Below are positions 15,419 to 23,472 of a stretch of 34,184 nucleotides of DNA, piece after piece (position 1 is the stretch's first letter; each line of letters starts with the position of its first letter). The notes beneath the pieces are model-generated. The model was not told the origin of the DNA. It saw only the letters and a list, made by a program, of their open reading frames with translations, and made no database searches. Made by a program: the position numbers and the translations under genes. Source of the stretch: Paraktedonobacter sp035294465 (GTDB taxonomy: Bacteria > Chloroflexota > Ktedonobacteria > Ktedonobacterales > Ktedonobacteraceae); assembly GCA_035294465.1 (NCBI GenBank), contig DATGKW010000050.1, positions 1 to 34,184 of the forward strand, in the 5' to 3' direction.

Positions 15419-16261
15419 ATGATGAAAACGAACGAACTTGCCCCGACGACGGTTGAGACGCGTGTTTTGCGGCTGTTGCGTGTTCTAGCGAATCCGGCGC
15501 GGTTTCATATCGTTACGCTGCTGGCTGAGCGCAAGGATTGCACCGCCGGGCAACTGGCTGAAGCGCTGCCGCTTGCGCAGTCCAGCCTCTCTGATCATCT
15601 GACGCTTCTCCGTGAAGCCGGTATTGTGCAGGTCAGCAGCGATGGGCCAAATCGCTATTATTGCCTGGACCCATCGATCATTGATTTTCTCGCGGCTTAT
15701 CTCAGTGGGCTTGGGCAGCGAGCGCGTTCGTGGACAGAGCTGGTGAAGGAGACTCAAAGGGAGTATGAGATGAAGATTCGTGATGCGACATATGAGGATG
15801 CAGCGGCCATTGCGCATATTTATAACCAGGGGATTGAGGATCGCTCAGCTACGTTAGAGACGCAATTGCGTACGCCGGAAGAGCGGGCGGAATGGCTGGT
15901 GTCGCGTAGCGCCCGGCACCCAGTGCTTGTTGCAGAGAATGGCGCGGGAGTAGTAGTCGGCTGGGCTTCGCTCAATTCCTTCAATCCTCGCTCGGTCTAC
16001 GATCACGTCGCAGATCTCTCCGTTTACGTAGCGCGGGAGCAGCGCGGGCGAGGTATCGGTGACGCGCTGCTGGGTGCTCTGGAGACGCGGGCTCGTGCGC
16101 TTGGCTATCATAAAATGGTGCTGGCGGCCTTTCCTACAAATGCGCCTGGCATGCGTCTGTATGAGCGTCACGAGTTTCGCACAGTGGGGATTTATCACGA
16201 ACAGGGGATGCTCGATGGTCAATGGGTGGATGTGATCGTGATGGAGAAAATTCTGCGTTGA
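15419..16261 (+). CDS. ArsR-family repressor fused to an ArsN1/phosphinothricin-type N-acetyltransferase
   Basis: The 280-residue protein has an ArsR winged helix at about residues 11-95 (LLRVLANPARFHIVTLLAER, AQSSLSDHLTLLREAGIVQV) and a GNAT domain at about 119-280. The acetyltransferase half begins IRDATYEDAAAIAHIYNQGI and has TLETQLRTPEERAEWL, typical of the phosphinothricin/arsinothricin acetyltransferase group, with the acetyl-CoA loop QRGRGIGDALLGALE near 208. Such enzymes N-acetylate glufosinate- or arsinothricin-like amino acids. The regulator lacks the CxC...C arsenite site seen in E. coli ArsR; by alignment those positions are Thr, Gly and Ala, and only Cys41 and Cys82 occur in the domain. 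The inducer may therefore not be arsenite. The MFS gene follows. Confidence 0.85.
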   Translation: MMKTNELAPTTVETRVLRLLRVLANPARFHIVTLLAERKDCTAGQLAEALPLAQSSLSDHLTLLREAGIVQVSSDGPNRYYCLDPSIIDFLAAYLSGLGQRARSWTELVKETQREYEMKIRDATYEDAAAIAHIYNQGIEDRSATLETQLRTPEERAEWLVSRSARHPVLVAENGAGVVVGWASLNSFNPRSVYDHVADLSVYVAREQRGRGIGDALLGALETRARALGYHKMVLAAFPTNAPGMRLYERHEFRTVGIYHEQGMLDGQWVDVIVMEKILR

Positions 16262-16350
16262 GCATGAGATAGTTATGAAGTCCATTGGGAGAGTGCATAC
16301 TCCCACGGTGTGTAGCGACACCCTTGCGTGCGCTGCCTGGAAGCGAAAAG

Positions 16351-17631
16351 ATGGAACAGACACGTGAGCAGAGGAAGTTTCCGCATAGCGTCTATTACGG
16401 ATGGGTAATGCTGTTCGCCGTCTCTTTTACCGAAATGACCTCGTGGGGCGTGCTCTATTACGCCTTCACCGTATTTTTGAAGCCAATCCAATCCTCGCTT
16501 GGCTGGTCTACGGCTGAATTAACGGGGGCTTTTTCACTCGCCCTGTTGTGCAGTGCCGGGGCCGCGCTGCTGATGGGGCATCTTGTAGACCGATATGGAA
16601 CGCGCTGGCTCATGACCGGCGGATCATGTGCTGCATCTCTACTGGTTCTCGCCTGGTCAGCGGTGAGCGACCTCACGCTGTTCTATCTTATCTGGATCGG
16701 CATCGGGATTGCGATGGCTGCTGTGCTCTATGATCCTGCCTTTGCTCTGGTGGCCACCTGGTTTCGGACGATGCGCGCTCGTGCTCTGACCATCTTGACC
16801 TTCATCGCCGGTTTTGCCAGCGTGATCTTCGTGCCCCTGGCGCAGTGGCTGGTGCAGTTGCAAGGATGGCGTATGGCCCTGGTGAGTCTGGCCGCGTTGC
16901 TGGCGCTTGTCACCATTCCCTTGCACGCGCTGCTCCTGCGTCGGCGGCCGGAGGACCTGGGATTGGTGCCAGATGGGGATAAGGCGCTGGCTGCCACATC
17001 TCTCGCTTCCGTGGCTGAGGAGCGGAGCGTGCCAACGAGGACGGCTCTCCGTGGATCTGCTTTCTGGTGGATTGCTGCCGCCTTCGGGCTTACTATGCTG
17101 ACCTCGGGAGCGATTACTGTTCATCTGGTTCCCTATTTGATCAATCGTGGATATTCCGCCGGCTTTGCAGCGAGTATGGTTGGCTTGATTGGCATCATGG
17201 CTCTGCCTGGTCGCCTGATCTTCACGCCGCTGGGCGAACACTTTTCTCGCCGCCTGAGCGTGGCCTTGCTCTTTGTATCCCAGGCTATCGCACTGGCTGT
17301 GCTGCTTGTCGTACCCGGCGTTATCGGCGTGTTCGGGTTTGTCGTCCTGTTTGGCATGGGATTCGGGGCCATTACCCCCGCCCGTGCGGCCCTGGTAGCC
17401 GACCACTATGGTTCAACGTACTATGCCAGGATCAACAGCATTCTGGGGCTGTTTATCACGGGCGCACGGGCTATTGCTCCTGTCGGGGCGGGTATTCTGT
17501 ATGATCTCCTGGGAGCCTATCCTCCTGTCTTCTGGCTGCTGACAGGATCTTCTGTGCTGGCCGCGGGGGCTATTCTTCCGGTGAAGCGGGCCAGGAAGAA
17601 ATCCGAGGCCCGCTCAGGCAGCCTAATATGA
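16351..17631 (+). CDS. Major facilitator superfamily transporter, probable drug or metabolite exporter
   Basis: The chosen start ATG 16351 follows GGAAG by 7 bases and gives 426 residues; the longer frame from 16285 adds a non-membrane, unlikely N-terminus. About 12 membrane helices are visible. The MFS motif A appears as GHLVDRYGTRWLMTGG after helix 2, and a related GRLIFTPLGEHFSRR lies between helices 8 and 9. The type resembles monocarboxylate/oxalate-formate-like exporters; the substrate is not shown by sequence. It begins 89 bases after the ArsR-acetyltransferase gene without a promoter that I recognise, so it is probably cotranscribed and may export the same toxin or its acetylated product. 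Its last 9 bases overlap the end of the convergent ABC ATPase gene. Confidence 0.85.
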   Translation: MEQTREQRKFPHSVYYGWVMLFAVSFTEMTSWGVLYYAFTVFLKPIQSSLGWSTAELTGAFSLALLCSAGAALLMGHLVDRYGTRWLMTGGSCAASLLVLAWSAVSDLTLFYLIWIGIGIAMAAVLYDPAFALVATWFRTMRARALTILTFIAGFASVIFVPLAQWLVQLQGWRMALVSLAALLALVTIPLHALLLRRRPEDLGLVPDGDKALAATSLASVAEERSVPTRTALRGSAFWWIAAAFGLTMLTSGAITVHLVPYLINRGYSAGFAASMVGLIGIMALPGRLIFTPLGEHFSRRLSVALLFVSQAIALAVLLVVPGVIGVFGFVVLFGMGFGAITPARAALVADHYGSTYYARINSILGLFITGARAIAPVGAGILYDLLGAYPPVFWLLTGSSVLAAGAILPVKRARKKSEARSGSLI

Positions 17632-18522
17632 TCCAGACAGCACCGGTGAGCGCTTCTCGCGCATAAGCCAGACATAACTATCTTCCATGCTCGGGGGAGC
17701 AGGGAAAGCTCCGTTGGGATTAGACAGGTCTCCGACAACGCGATACTGCACGGTCGTGCCCATGTTCATGGTAGAGATGACCGTGACATCTCCTGCGGGT
17801 TTTGGAGCGCCGGCCTCGGTGGTGAGCGTCCAGACCTTGCCACGAGCTTCGTTGACCAGCTCTTCGGCGGTTCCCTGGAAGATGATGTGGCCCTTGTGCA
17901 TGATTGCCAGGCGGCGGCAGGTCTGAGCTATGTCCTCGACGATGTGCGTGGAGAGCAGGACGATGCGATTGCCACCCAGGTCTGAGAGCAGGTTGCGGAA
18001 ACGGATGCGCTCTTCGGGATCGAGGCCAGAGGTTGGCTCATCGACGATCAGCAGTTGCGGGTCATTCAGTAGAGCCTGAGCGATACCGATGCGGCGCTTC
18101 ATGCCTCCTGAGAACGTCTTGAGCTTGCGATCGGCCACATCGGCGAGCGAGACCAGTTCCAGCAATTCCTCGACGCGCTGCTGGCGGGCTTTATGCTCGT
18201 CCATGCCTTTGAGGATGCCCACGTAGTCGAGAAACTCGCGCGCACTGAGATCAGGGTAAACGCCCAGATCCTGCGGCAGATAGCCCAGGATGCGCTTGAT
18301 CGCGGTGCGCCCGCGTTCGGTGGTGCCATCGTACTCTCCTACCTGAATAGTTCCACTGGTCGGGCGCAGGATGCCGGCCAGAATACGCATCAAGGTTGTT
18401 TTGCCCGCGCCATTGGGTCCCAACAGGCCGTACATGCCGTTGGGAATAACAAGGCTGATGTCGGTAAGGGCGCGGACGCCGCCGCGATAGACTTTGTTGA
18501 GATGGTCGATATCGATTTGCAT
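17623..18522 (-). CDS. ABC-2-type transporter ATP-binding protein
   Basis: The 299-residue ATPase of the CcmA/NatA-like group has Walker A GPNGAGKT, Q-loop YLPQDLGVYPDLSAREFLDY, signature FSGGMKRR, Walker B LLIVDEPTSGLDPEE and H-loop STHIVED. GAGGAG lies about 9 bases before ATG 18522. The C-terminal 80 residues are the variable region of the group. It is the last gene of the sigma/anti-sigma/permease operon, 40 bases after the second permease, and should energise those two membrane proteins. The substrate is unknown; antibiotic, peptide or lipid export is usual for such operons. Its end overlaps the convergent MFS gene by 9 bases. Confidence 0.93.
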   Translation of the reverse strand: MQIDIDHLNKVYRGGVRALTDISLVIPNGMYGLLGPNGAGKTTLMRILAGILRPTSGTIQVGEYDGTTERGRTAIKRILGYLPQDLGVYPDLSAREFLDYVGILKGMDEHKARQQRVEELLELVSLADVADRKLKTFSGGMKRRIGIAQALLNDPQLLIVDEPTSGLDPEERIRFRNLLSDLGGNRIVLLSTHIVEDIAQTCRRLAIMHKGHIIFQGTAEELVNEARGKVWTLTTEAGAPKPAGDVTVISTMNMGTTVQYRVVGDLSNPNGAFPAPPSMEDSYVWLMREKRSPVLSGSY

Positions 18523-18562
18523 AGCTTTTTACTCCTCATCTATATACGGAATGTTGCTCCGT

Positions 18563-19348
18563 TCATTGCCGGGCTTGCTCCCATTTCAAGAACTGGTAAA
18601 GTGCTACAAGAACCAGGATTGCAAGGCCGAGCAGGGCTGCAATACTGGCCACACCGTTGATAGGGGGATATGGTCCGGGGCCAATTTTGCCGAACGGAAT
18701 GCCGAAGAGGCTGGACCCGATCATGTTGCCCATCGGCGTCAGAATCGTTCCGTTCAGCGTGGGCAGACCAGAAGAAGGGCTCAACAGATTGCCCCAGAAC
18801 CAGTAGCCAAAGAAGAGGAACTGGTAGAGCGGTACCCAGATCACAGCGGGGCAGGCAACGGAGAAGGCTGCGACAAAAAACATACCGGGCAGGACAATCA
18901 CCACATAGCAGAGCAGGCCTAGGGGAACTAACAAGAAGTTGCCGGTTTGCCAGACCGCGAGGCCCAGGATCAGCAGGTATAACAGAAAGGCCGGGATAAG
19001 CGTGGCAAGCGTGGCTCCCAGGTACTTGCTCAGTATGCGCATGCGTAATGTACCGGGCAGTGTATTCAGAAGCTCTTCTACTCTGGTTCGCCGGTCGCGT
19101 GGCAGGCGGTCAGCCACAAAGATGCCAACGCCCAGAGGGGTCAGCCAATTGGTCAGCAGCGTCACGGTAGCTGCCAGTTGCAAGGGTGATAAATGCAGGG
19201 TGTTGAGTTCGGGATTGCGTAGATTGCCAATGGCTGATCGGACGAGCAAAAGCGCAAAACCGAGGAATGTTAGCCAGAGCGAGGATCGGCGGATCTGCAT
19301 AAGAAACTCGTAACGTAGCGTTCCCCACGTGATTTTGAGAGAGTTCAT
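18563..19348 (-). CDS. ABC-2-type membrane permease
   Basis: The 261-residue protein starts at ATG 19348 with AAGGAG 8 bases upstream. About six membrane helices are visible, and the cytoplasmic motif EELLNTLPGTLRMRILSKYL after the second helix is typical of ABC-2 permeases of the NatB kind. It is the fourth gene of the operon, 39 bases after the preceding permease and 40 before the ATPase. It likely forms a heterodimer with the neighbouring permease and works with the downstream ATPase. The substrate is unknown. Confidence 0.85.
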   Translation of the reverse strand: MNSLKITWGTLRYEFLMQIRRSSLWLTFLGFALLLVRSAIGNLRNPELNTLHLSPLQLAATVTLLTNWLTPLGVGIFVADRLPRDRRTRVEELLNTLPGTLRMRILSKYLGATLATLIPAFLLYLLILGLAVWQTGNFLLVPLGLLCYVVIVLPGMFFVAAFSVACPAVIWVPLYQFLFFGYWFWGNLLSPSSGLPTLNGTILTPMGNMIGSSLFGIPFGKIGPGPYPPINGVASIAALLGLAILVLVALYQFLKWEQARQ

Positions 19349-19387
19349 ATATCATACTCCTTTCTTTTTCTGTTCATAATTTACTGC

Positions 19388-20101
19388 CTATTCCTCTCCT
19401 GGAGCGTGGGAGAGCAGCAATTCTGGCGTGCGCAGAAGGAACCAGGCAAGAATGAGCAAGACCGCTGCCATGCCAAGCAGCTCGAATCGGTTGCTTAGCC
19501 AGTAACTGGCATCCGGTGAGAAGGTCAGCGGGAAAAGGTAGACCGGGTGATAAAAGGGGTCCTGATCCATCGTCTGATGGAAGACCAGTTCGCCGACAGA
19601 GATGACGCAAATCAGCGCACCACTGGCCGAACGGCTGCGGAGAAGCAGCGAGAGCACCAGACCGAGTGCGACCAGACAGAGAGTTGGAGAAAGCCAGGTG
19701 AGCTGCCAGGCGAGGAATTGCCAGGGCTGGTTCCAATTGGCGATCTGTGCAGGAAGGCGCCAGAAGTTGAGAACATAGAGTAAGTAACTGGTCAGCAGCG
19801 AAACCAGGGCGCTCCAGAGCAGGATGAACAGAAAGCGCGTGTTTGCGGTGCGGTGATATTTGCGCGGCATCGTCAACTGCAATTCTATTGCCCGATCATA
19901 CGTAGCGATGGTTGCTACTACCACACCGGCGGCCATCGGTAGCAGAACCTCCAGGCTGCCACCCATCGACTGAGCCACCTTGTACGCGTTGCGGTTCACA
20001 AGAAAGAGTAGCAGGGCGAAGCCAACCACGACCAGAACAGGGGTGAGAAAGACAGGCTTCCCGAGCAAACGCAGTTCATAACGCAAACGATCAAAAGTCA
20101 T
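19388..20101 (-). CDS. ABC-2-type membrane permease
   Basis: The 237-residue protein starts at ATG 20101 with GGAGG about 6 bases upstream. It has six hydrophobic helices. After the second, the segment AIELQLTMPRKYHRTANTRF carries the same E-L...P...R arrangement as the neighbouring permease, with the family's coupling-helix-like motif. It lies 44 bases after the anti-sigma gene. I take it as the second half of the transporter; sequence similarity to the other permease is low by eye. Confidence 0.8.
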   Translation of the reverse strand: MTFDRLRYELRLLGKPVFLTPVLVVVGFALLLFLVNRNAYKVAQSMGGSLEVLLPMAAGVVVATIATYDRAIELQLTMPRKYHRTANTRFLFILLWSALVSLLTSYLLYVLNFWRLPAQIANWNQPWQFLAWQLTWLSPTLCLVALGLVLSLLLRSRSASGALICVISVGELVFHQTMDQDPFYHPVYLFPLTFSPDASYWLSNRFELLGMAAVLLILAWFLLRTPELLLSHAPGEE

Positions 20102-20145
20102 AGTGCCTCCGTAAACGTCTATATGCGATTTTGATACAAAAGGTT

Positions 20146-21066
20146 TTAGAGAGTAGCTGGTCTGGGCTGTCTTGGCACAAAGATCACGGCGAAAGCGATC
20201 AGCAGGAGCGCCCCGATTACCAACGCGGGGCTGGTTGGATTCAAACCCAGTGCTGGTAGCGGCAGGCTAACCAGATGGGATAGTCTGTCGGGAATAAACT
20301 GTAGCGCTTCAATTACCGCCGTACAGAGCAGAGCAAAGGTTGAGCCGATGAAAAGTGAGATCGCCAGGCAGAGCGACGAGAGAAAGAACAACGGCTCCAG
20401 CCAGAGCTGCATAAATCCCCACAAGCTTCCTCCATATACGCCAGCAAACGCGGCCGAGACCAGCAGCCCCAGGAGAAAGTTATAGCCCAGGACAAGCGCC
20501 ATGCGGCAGAGCATGACCAGACGAATCGGGGTTGGCGTGGCAATGGTCAGTTCAAAGCCGGGATCAATTGATGAACCGTAGATAAACGCGCTGCCTGACG
20601 CGCCCACAACCACGATGAAGAGCGACAGCAAATTCCCGGCAAAGTGCTTCTGCGCAAGGGTTTGCGGTTCCATCAATAGCGTAAGGACCAGGCCGAGAAA
20701 GCAGACTGCGCCCGAGACTACCCAGATACTTTTGTGAAGCAAAGGGATCTGTGAGCGGAAAACTAGCCAGAGCTGGCGCAGCGTGTGAAACGGAAACCAG
20801 AGCCGGTTAACCTGCGTCTCTGCGGGCGCGTCGATTTTCTCCCAGACCTGCTGCATCAGGTGGGTGGAAGGCTCTGGAGTCAGGGCGAAGACCTGGTTGG
20901 CTGCTCCCTTAATCGCTTCCCAGCCGGCAAGTTCGAGCCGACAGGTCTCGCAAGATGTAAGGTGTTCGCGTACCCACCTGGTGAGGCCCTCGTCTAGCTG
21001 CTGATTCAGGTAAGCTGGCAGAAAGTCCGCGACGTGTTCGCGATCTTCAGGGATCTGTGCTGTCAT
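20146..21066 (-). CDS. Zinc-finger anti-sigma factor fused to an ABC-2-permease-like membrane domain
   Basis: The 306-residue protein starts at ATG 21066, overlapping the sigma stop by 4 bases (ATGA), so translation is coupled. Residues 10-50 form a zf-HC2 anti-sigma domain with H35-x3-C39-x2-C42 in REHLTSCETC. From about residue 110 there are five or six membrane helices rather than the usual one. Between helices 2 and 3 lies ELTIATPTPIRLVMLCRMAL, close in layout to the ELQLTMP and EELLNTLP segments of the two permeases in the same operon. This suggests that the sensor domain is itself related to the transporter. It would hold the ECF sigma at the membrane and might read transporter activity; that is inference. 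Confidence 0.85.
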   Translation of the reverse strand: MTAQIPEDREHVADFLPAYLNQQLDEGLTRWVREHLTSCETCRLELAGWEAIKGAANQVFALTPEPSTHLMQQVWEKIDAPAETQVNRLWFPFHTLRQLWLVFRSQIPLLHKSIWVVSGAVCFLGLVLTLLMEPQTLAQKHFAGNLLSLFIVVVGASGSAFIYGSSIDPGFELTIATPTPIRLVMLCRMALVLGYNFLLGLLVSAAFAGVYGGSLWGFMQLWLEPLFFLSSLCLAISLFIGSTFALLCTAVIEALQFIPDRLSHLVSLPLPALGLNPTSPALVIGALLLIAFAVIFVPRQPRPATL

Positions 21067-21626
21067 TTTCTTGTATCCTCCTTCGCGTCAAGGAGGGCGC
21101 GTAACGCGCGCCGGGCGTTGCTCAGACGGCTTTTGACTGTTCCAACAGGAATTTCCAGAACATCTGCTGCCTCCTGGTAGGACAGTTCCTGGACAAAAAT
21201 CAGCAGCAGCACTTCGCGATGGACGGGAGCCAGTTGGTGAAAGGCCCGGGTCAATTCGTCGCGGACCGCGTTCGCCAGAATGCGCTCCTCTGGCTCCAGT
21301 TCTGGCGCGGGCAGATGCTCCAGTTCTGAAATATCCGTCAAGGGAATCTTGCGCTGGCGCAGCGTGTTATGCGCCTGGCGGCGAGCGATGCCGATGAGCC
21401 AGGTGAGCACGGTCGAACGGCCCTCGAAATTGCGCGCACTTTTCCAGACGGCTACCAGCGTATCTTGAAGCAACTCTTCAGCCAGGCCGTAATCGGGCGT
21501 GAGCTGAAGAAGGTACGAGAAAAGCGAATGCTGGTGGCGTGTGTACAATTCTGAGAGGGCCTGCCGGTTCCCACATGCGATTTGTTTGACCAGCCAGGCG
21601 TCGTCGGCGCTCGTTCTAGTGGTCAT
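21063..21626 (-). CDS. ECF RNA polymerase sigma factor
   Basis: The start at ATG 21626 has AAGAGG 8 bases upstream (187 residues); a GTG at 21659 is open, but its ribosome-binding site is too close. Region 2 is visible as ALSELYTRHQHSLFSYLLQL, then AEELLQDTLVAVWKSARNFE and TVLTWLIGIARRQAHNTLRQ; region 4 as LAPVHREVLLLIFVQELSYQ then EAADVLEIPVGTVKSRLSNA. The length and domains are those of a compact ECF sigma. It is the first gene of the operon with the anti-sigma-permease fusion, two permeases and an ATPase. It probably drives its own operon; I could not pick a clear ECF promoter upstream. Confidence 0.93.
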   Translation of the reverse strand: MTTRTSADDAWLVKQIACGNRQALSELYTRHQHSLFSYLLQLTPDYGLAEELLQDTLVAVWKSARNFEGRSTVLTWLIGIARRQAHNTLRQRKIPLTDISELEHLPAPELEPEERILANAVRDELTRAFHQLAPVHREVLLLIFVQELSYQEAADVLEIPVGTVKSRLSNARRALRALLDAKEDTRK

Positions 21627-21834
21627 TCGGCCGGCCTCTTGCGCTAGTAGAGATTCCACGTCCTGTCACTCATTCTGTCCAGAGCATACATACTTGCTTG
21701 TACTGATTTCTTGACTCTAGAAAATGAGTAGCAGGAATGCCTACAAAAGTTCACAGGGAAGCGCCCATGCGTTTTGAGAACCTGTCTGTTTCCCGGAGGT
21801 TTTGTCTTCTCTCGCACGGCTGCGCTGAGCAGAG

Positions 21835-21894
21835 GAGGCATCTTGATCCCTGAGAAAATGCATGAACCACATTTCTCAGGGATCAAGATGCCTC
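21835..21894. terminator. Long perfect stem-loop (23-bp arms, 14-base loop)
   Basis: Bases 21835-21857 are the exact reverse complement of 21872-21894. It lies 27 bases after the stop of the last EPS-cluster gene on the minus strand and upstream of the ECF sigma gene. No U-tract follows, but the position suggests transcript ending or 3' protection. Arm length and the 14-base loop resemble the hairpin at 2227-2290, though the sequences differ. Confidence 0.5.
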
Positions 21895-21921
21895 TCACAA
21901 TTTCTTCCCATTAAAAGAAAC

Positions 21922-22647
21922 TCACTTGCAACTTGCGGGTGGCGGCGCGGGACCGAGATCGTTCCCATAGCTGGTGATTAACCAGTTGCCAGTGGCATCC
22001 TTTTGCAGCGTCAGTTGCATCTGATACGGCTTTGTCAATTTGCTGCGCGTAATCGTGTATGTAAAACTCTGGGTATTGCCGTCGGCGGAACTTGTTGCGC
22101 TGCCGTTCACCTCTGTATAGTTTGTGACCTTGCCGTAGCACCGGTCATCGGCTGTAGCTGCCTGCGCGAAACTGCTCTGGCTGAGCTGGACGGTGATGTT
22201 CGGACCCAGGTCGTTATACGCCTGAGCATAGTTGGCATCCTGGAGATTCGAGAGAAAATCGCTGGCAGTGTTTGCTGAGCCTGCGCTGACGCTCACGGCG
22301 AGAAAGAAATTTGTCGCTCCGTAGGCAATGCCGCTAATAGCAATCAGAACGAACACGGAGAGAATCAGCGCTCCCAGCCACCACTTCCAGGTTTTGGGCT
22401 TGCGTTCCCGGCGCCTGGGTTCTGGGCGAGCGACTCGTGGCATTGAGGGTGGTTGGTCCAGACGCTCCATGCCAGGAGGACGCTTTGGTATAACAGGTTG
22501 TCTGCCAGTCAGATCAGAGAGGCGGTATGCCCCCGTCCCATTGACGCTCTGATACTTGCCTGTCTTATCAGCGAAGCGGTATCCCGTGGTTGAAGAATGG
22601 TCCAGGGAGTTTTGCCCATTCTCACCCTGTCCTTTTCGTCCTTGCAT
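21922..22647 (-). CDS. Membrane-anchored protein with extracytoplasmic NTF2/DUF4878-like domain
   Basis: The 241-residue protein starts at ATG 22647 with GGGGAGG 7 bases upstream. About 85 N-terminal residues are polar and basic (Pro/Arg-rich, ending RRRERKPK), followed by one membrane helix (WWLGALILSVFVLIAISGIA) and an external domain of about 130 residues. The latter has ASDFLSNLQDANYAQAYNDL at its start and WLITSYG near its end, the layout of DUF4878-like NTF2-fold domains. The tail is Pro-rich. It is the last gene of the EPS cluster, 35 bases after the CpsD-like gene; a role in surface polysaccharide or wall sensing is possible but not shown. Confidence 0.7.
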   Translation of the reverse strand: MQGRKGQGENGQNSLDHSSTTGYRFADKTGKYQSVNGTGAYRLSDLTGRQPVIPKRPPGMERLDQPPSMPRVARPEPRRRERKPKTWKWWLGALILSVFVLIAISGIAYGATNFFLAVSVSAGSANTASDFLSNLQDANYAQAYNDLGPNITVQLSQSSFAQAATADDRCYGKVTNYTEVNGSATSSADGNTQSFTYTITRSKLTKPYQMQLTLQKDATGNWLITSYGNDLGPAPPPASCK

Positions 22648-22682
22648 GAGAAAACCTCCCCATTAATGAACGAGAGAAAACT

Positions 22683-23387
22683 CTATGGATGAAGCATAAT
22701 CACGCCGGCCAGTTTGATATGAGCTTGCTCGAACTGTTCCTGCGCCTGTCTGGCCTGCGCACGAGTTGTTTGCCCCATAATGATAGCCAGCACTGTTTGT
22801 TCGGTGTGTGTACCAATTAAAGCTGCGTCCGCACCGGCCAGCGCGTCCGCGCTGTGAAAGATCGCGATACCCGGTGATTTTTCAGACAATGCCAGAACTG
22901 CGCGGATGCCCGTTATCACCTCTTCCAGGTGAGGCGAGAGCAAGAGAGCTGGCCCCTGGGACTGTTTTGTGCCCGCCTCAAGGATACGCAAACCCGGCAC
23001 AAAGGTTGGCTGTAAACAGGCAGTAATCTTCTGGGGAGTCACCTCGCCTTCTGCCAGCAGGTCGCTCAGGCCGGCATTGGGTGCCAGCCCGAAGCGCTGC
23101 CGCATGCCCGGAGAGCGGAGATTGGCATCCACCAGGATCGTCTCGGCGCCGCTCTGGGCCGCAACGATTGCCAGATTAGCGGCCACCGTTGCCTGGTCTT
23201 TATACGCTGAGGCAGAGGTTATGAGAAGCGTATGCACGCGCGGCGTGCCTGGCTGTTCGGGCGATAGTTGCTCGTCTTCCCAGTGGAAGCGAATGTTGGC
23301 AAAAAGGGTATAAAACGCCTGGGCATAGGCGGTTGTCGTATCATAGTCGGTGAGCAAGGCATATTGCTCTTGTGCAGGTAATCCCAC
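22683..23387 (-). CDS. CpsD/CapB-like ATPase homologue with lost nucleotide-binding motifs
   Basis: The 234-residue protein starts at GTG 23387, with GAGGAG 7-8 bases upstream. Its fold is that of the bacterial tyrosine kinase (CpsD/CapB/Wzc C-terminal) and MinD/ParA-like group: LLITSASAYKDQATVAANLA at about 54-73 and ETILVDANLRSPGMRQRFGL at about 82-101. The first should be the Walker A loop (family: TSxxPGEGKST), but the Gly-Lys-Ser/Thr core is gone. The Walker B position reads GIAIFHSADAL, without the Asp of IIDSPP. A C-terminal Tyr cluster is absent too. It should therefore not be an active kinase and may act as a structural partner of the Wzz-like protein encoded downstream of the glycosyltransferases. 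Confidence 0.75.
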   Translation of the reverse strand: MGLPAQEQYALLTDYDTTTAYAQAFYTLFANIRFHWEDEQLSPEQPGTPRVHTLLITSASAYKDQATVAANLAIVAAQSGAETILVDANLRSPGMRQRFGLAPNAGLSDLLAEGEVTPQKITACLQPTFVPGLRILEAGTKQSQGPALLLSPHLEEVITGIRAVLALSEKSPGIAIFHSADALAGADAALIGTHTEQTVLAIIMGQTTRAQARQAQEQFEQAHIKLAGVIMLHP

Positions 23388-23472
23388 TATGCCACTCCTC
23401 TATCTGTGCTCGTGCCTGTGCATTGTTTTCTCTACTATACGCGCCATACAAGAATCCTGTCAAGCAAGGAAA

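Noticed and set aside
16285..16350. N-terminal extension of the MFS gene from 16285
   Set aside because: No ribosome-binding site and an untypical polar N-terminus; ATG 16351 has GGAAG at 7 bases.
16657..17406. 249-codon minus-strand ORF inside the MFS gene
   Set aside because: Very Gln/His/Gly-rich translation typical of a shadow frame opposite a membrane protein.
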